Assembly: GCF_001073085.1 (NCBI RefSeq)
Contig: NZ_JVFV01000020.1
Coordinates: forward strand, 1-36,012
Origin: Streptococcus pseudopneumoniae
Lineage (GTDB): Bacteria; Bacillota; Bacilli; Lactobacillales; Streptococcaceae
Reading direction: 5' to 3'
Length of the DNA: 36,012 nt
The position numbers and the translations under genes are program-made. Shown in pieces: positions 33,615-36,012 of this stretch. The notes beneath the pieces are model-generated. The model did no database searches. It saw only the letters and a list, made by a program, of their open reading frames with translations, and was not told the DNA's origin. Numbering within the stretch: position 1 is the stretch's first letter; each line of letters begins with the position of its first letter.

Positions 33615-33679
33615 TTGACAAGTCTTTCATTTTTATGGTATCCTTTTGTGCAACAAGTGTTGCGCAACGAATGTTGCGC
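33615..33679 (+). promoter_or_regulatory. Promoter and double operator of the TetR-ABC operon
   Basis: TTGACA (33615-33620), an 18-base spacer and an extended -10 TGGTATCCT (TATCCT at 33639-33644). Directly downstream two perfect palindromes share two bases: GCAACA-AG-TGTTGC (33650-33663) and GCGCAAC-GAAT-GTTGCGC (33662-33679). The half-site is GTTGC(G/A)C. They cover the predicted start of transcription and end 12 bases before the regulator's ATG, a typical autorepression layout. The preceding stretch (33451-33614) is AT-rich with nothing recognised. Confidence 0.75.
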
Positions 33680-33691
33680 GAAAGGAGTCTT

Positions 33692-34267
33692 ATGCCACCA
33701 AAGGTTAAATTTAGTAAAGAGGCTATCATTGGGATAGCTTTACAATTGGTGAGAGAAGAGGGCTTGGCTAGTTTGACGGCTCGAGCATTAGCAGAGAAAC
33801 TGGGAGCAACACCAAGAGTCATTTTTGGACAATTTGCAAATATGGCCGAGTTACAGACAGAGGTTATTGGTGCTGCGGAGATGATCGTGGTGGAGTATAT
33901 TCGCAAGGCCTTAGAAGATGAAAAGCCTTTTCGATCTGTCGGGGTTGCTTATATCCTTTTCGCCTCAAAAGAGCCCCAACTCTTTCAATTGCTTTTTCAA
34001 AATCCTAGCAAAGATCCGATTCGTCGCTTTCAAGATTTTCTTCCCATGAAGGATCATAGTTACCAATTGGTTCTGGATTCGATTGTCGCAGACTATCCTT
34101 TGACTGTAGAGGAGGCTAGTCGCTTGTACCAGCATCTATTTATCTACTCACACGGGATGGCCTCTATGGTTGCTTCTGGTATTTATCAATTCAGCATGGA
34201 AGAAGTAATTGGATTACTGACAGAGGTTTGTCAATCGCTCATCAAAGAAATGGTAGGAAAGAAATGA
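33692..34267 (+). CDS. TetR/AcrR-family transcriptional regulator
   Basis: The 191-residue repressor has an N-terminal TetR helix-turn-helix (about 8-50: FSKEAIIGIALQLVREEG, SLTARALAEKLGATPRVIFG) and a divergent helical ligand domain. I start at the ATG at 33692 (MPPKVKFSKEA) with AAAGGAGTCTT upstream; the frame is open 100 bases further, but that covers promoter and operators. The stop overlaps the ATG of the ABC ATPase (ATGA). It most likely represses this operon through the adjacent palindromes, released by an unknown inducer. Confidence 0.9.
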   Translation: MPPKVKFSKEAIIGIALQLVREEGLASLTARALAEKLGATPRVIFGQFANMAELQTEVIGAAEMIVVEYIRKALEDEKPFRSVGVAYILFASKEPQLFQLLFQNPSKDPIRRFQDFLPMKDHSYQLVLDSIVADYPLTVEEASRLYQHLFIYSHGMASMVASGIYQFSMEEVIGLLTEVCQSLIKEMVGKK

Positions 34268-34944
34268 TTCAACTAGAAAATGTTCACAAAAGTTACGGCC
34301 AGACTAAGGTCTTAAAAGGGATTGATTTGCAGATTCAAGACCAGGATGATGTAGTTATCCTAGGTCCTTCTGGATCAGGCAAGTCAACTCTCTTAAACGT
34401 ATTGTCAGGATTAGAGAAGGTAGACGAGGGGCATATCCTCATTCAAGCACAAGATTTATCACAACTCACGGATGCTCAATTGACAGCCTTTAGACGTGAG
34501 AAGATTGCCTTTATTTTCCAGCAGTATTATCTATTGCCGAATATAACGGTCAGACAGAATGTAAAGATGGGAGCTGACCTGGCAGACAATCATGATTTTT
34601 TGCAGATTATCGAGGATTTGGGACTTGGCGATAAGCTGGACAAGTATCCGAGTGAATTGTCAGGTGGGGAACAACAGAGAGTCTCCATTGCTCGGGCCTT
34701 GGCCAAAAAGCCAGAGATTCTTTTCTTAGATGAGCCGACGGGAGCCCTGGATGAAGAAACGGGGCGCAAGATTCTCGACTATATCTGGAAGTTAAAGAAA
34801 AAGCTTGGTTTTACCCTCATCATGGTGACGCACAACCAAAATATTGCGGATATGGCCAGAACCATCATTCGTGTCAATAGCGGCAATATCACCGAAGTTG
34901 TGACCAATGATCAGCCTCAGACTGCCTATGAGATTGGATGGTAA
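34264..34944 (+). CDS. ABC transporter ATP-binding protein (LolD/MacB-like)
   Basis: The 226-residue ATPase has Walker [10 protein letters not shown] (34-42), Q-loop [10 protein letters not shown], signature [15 protein letters not shown] (132-146), Walker [12 protein letters not shown] (153-163) and the H-loop His in MVTHNQ. The ATPase class with [12 protein letters not shown] partners FtsX/MacB-type permeases, which follow here. Start at 34264, overlapping the tetR stop, with AGGAAAGAA upstream; this trims 12 residues from a longer in-frame reading. Substrates of such mechanotransmission systems include antimicrobial peptides and lipids. Confidence 0.93.
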   Translation: MIQLENVHKSYGQTKVLKGIDLQIQDQDDVVILGPSGSGKSTLLNVLSGLEKVDEGHILIQAQDLSQLTDAQLTAFRREKIAFIFQQYYLLPNITVRQNVKMGADLADNHDFLQIIEDLGLGDKLDKYPSELSGGEQQRVSIARALAKKPEILFLDEPTGALDEETGRKILDYIWKLKKKLGFTLIMVTHNQNIADMARTIIRVNSGNITEVVTNDQPQTAYEIGW

Positions 34945-34947
34945 GCC

Positions 34948-36012
34948 ATGTTTTCAGTAAAAGATATTCGAAAATTAGTTGTCGTCAGTATTATTGGGGC
35001 CTGTGCCGTATTTGTGGCCAATCTCTTCTTGAATTTTTACCTGGATATCGAGCAGTTGGAGATTTCTAAAACCAATCCGATGATTCAGACCTACTATGAT
35101 GCCCAGGTTTCGCTTTCCTGGATGGTGGCCATGGTCAGTGGGGTTGTCTTGTCCTTAACATCGATCCTTCTCATGTGTTTTTATATCAAACAATTTGTCG
35201 ATGACCACAAGGAACAATTAGGAATTTTAAAGGCCTTGGGTTATAGCAATGGCCAGTTGGCTAAACGATTTTGGGCTTTTGGACTAAGTTTTGGAGTTGG
35301 AGCGCTTCTTGGCTATTTAGCTTCCTTTCTCATGATGGGACATTTTTATGACTTTCGCAATGAGAGGGGGATTTTGCCAGAAATTACCATTCATTTTCAC
35401 TGGCAGCTCTTGGTCGCTTTAGTGATACTGCCAACGACTTTCTTTATGGTTCTTGCAATTGGCTATGCTAGAAGACAACTACAAACTCCGGCCCTTCGCC
35501 TATTGAAAAAATCCCCAACACCGATTAAGGTCAAAAGGAAAAAAAGTGCTCCTAAGAAAGAAAAATCCTTCCTAAAAGAGCTGTCTTCGTCGCTGATTTG
35601 GGGGAGAAAATCGATCCTGTTTTTTGTGGTCTTTGGCTCCATGTGTTTCGCGGCCATGGTTCAATTGTCCTTTGGCCTAAGGGACTACACAGATGACATC
35701 ATCCAAACCATGATGATCATGATTGGCTTGATCCTTTCTTTCTCTATTCTCTTTTTGTCATTGGGGATTGTCGTCTCAGAAAGTCGCGAAACCTTGGCTC
35801 TTATGAAGGCTTTTGGCTACACAGATCGTGAATGCCAAGGTCATATCCTATCTCCCTATCGTTTCTGGGCCTATCTAGGATTTGTTCTTGGGACGGCTTA
35901 TCAGTACAGTATCATGGAAATCTTGATCGGTGTGATCAAAGATACGGTTCCTGAAAAGATTGAGCATCACTTTGATGGGAATGTTTGCTTCTGGACTTTG
36001 ATCGGTTTTGCT
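34948..36012 (+). CDS. FtsX-like ABC transporter permease (3' truncated by window end)
   Basis: Open from the ATG at 34948 to the last base, 355 codons without a stop. After one N-terminal membrane helix (about 10-30) and a short outer segment come FtsX-type helices: MVAMVSGVVLSLTSILLMCF, then the typical cytosolic loop KEQLGILKALGYSNGQLAKRF, LSFGVGALLGYLASFLMM and a further helix at about 155-170. A second half follows with a helix at 225-245 and the matching loop SRETLALMKAFGYTDRECQGH. The duplicated coupling loop shows two FtsX units. The start is three bases after the ATPase stop, with GGATGG as a modest ribosome site. It forms the membrane half of the TetR-controlled transporter. Confidence 0.9.
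   Translation, partial: MFSVKDIRKLVVVSIIGACAVFVANLFLNFYLDIEQLEISKTNPMIQTYYDAQVSLSWMVAMVSGVVLSLTSILLMCFYIKQFVDDHKEQLGILKALGYSNGQLAKRFWAFGLSFGVGALLGYLASFLMMGHFYDFRNERGILPEITIHFHWQLLVALVILPTTFFMVLAIGYARRQLQTPALRLLKKSPTPIKVKRKKSAPKKEKSFLKELSSSLIWGRKSILFFVVFGSMCFAAMVQLSFGLRDYTDDIIQTMMIMIGLILSFSILFLSLGIVVSESRETLALMKAFGYTDRECQGHILSPYRFWAYLGFVLGTAYQYSIMEILIGVIKDTVPEKIEHHFDGNVCFWTLIGFA

Noticed and set aside
33590..33691. 34-codon N-terminal extension of the TetR regulator
   Set aside because: The region is the promoter plus the double operator, and AAAGGAG precedes the ATG at 33692.

Overview
The window looks like a chromosomal segment of a mitis-group Streptococcus (S. mitis, S. oralis, S. infantis or similar). 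Grounds: AT-rich low-GC Firmicute DNA with strong AGGAGG-type ribosome sites; the gene order nth-pyrR-pyrB-carA-carB beside htpX-lemA-rsmG-uracil permease, which I recall as pneumococcal-type; a CppA homologue; and a secreted amidase with choline-binding repeats. The species call is inference. There are no rRNA or tRNA genes, insertion sequences, CRISPR arrays or prophage.

Region 1 (1-9425, mostly minus strand): an Nramp manganese transporter (mntH) with an unusual upstream region holding three copies of a TTAAGg-type palindrome, then the pyrimidine operon pyrR-pyrB-carA-carB, nth and a DUF177 protein. RNA hairpins with a CNGNGA hexaloop, the hallmark of PyrR binding sites, occur in the pyrR leader, at the carA ribosome site and twice in tandem ahead of carB. 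A further copy lies ahead of the uracil permease gene at 14.3 kb. A long, nearly perfect palindrome resembling a miniature mobile element separates the carB leader hairpins from the carB start.

Region 2 (9500-15725): a small unrecognised protein, an ABC-F ATPase preceded by what reads as a complete ribosome-sensing attenuator (three-codon leader ORF, mutually exclusive hairpins, terminator), convergent htpX and lemA, then rsmG and pyrP (uracil permease) on the plus strand with its own PyrR attenuator.

Region 3 (15800-22510, minus): a frameshifted CPBP-family membrane protein, a DMT/EamA exporter, a beta-lactamase-fold serine hydrolase overlapping cppA, an endonuclease/exonuclease/phosphatase-family protein, and the glucose PTS transporter ptsG, whose promoter has a 13-base homopolymer in the spacer and a cre-like dyad downstream.

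Region 4 (22570-27375, plus): a tight run of radical-SAM YtqA, methyltransferase YtqB/MnmM, an 84-residue charged protein, a CPA1 Na+/H+ antiporter and a YihY/BrkB membrane protein. The first gene appears to be transcribed as a leaderless mRNA.

Region 5 (27380-36012): an ATP-grasp ligase downstream of a dicarboxylate/amino-acid symporter broken by an amber codon (minus), a DUF3397 membrane protein, the choline-binding amidase, a LiaF-TM-like membrane protein, a DUF6287-like anchored protein, and a TetR regulator with two overlapping perfect operator palindromes heading an ABC ATPase/FtsX-type permease operon that runs off the window end.
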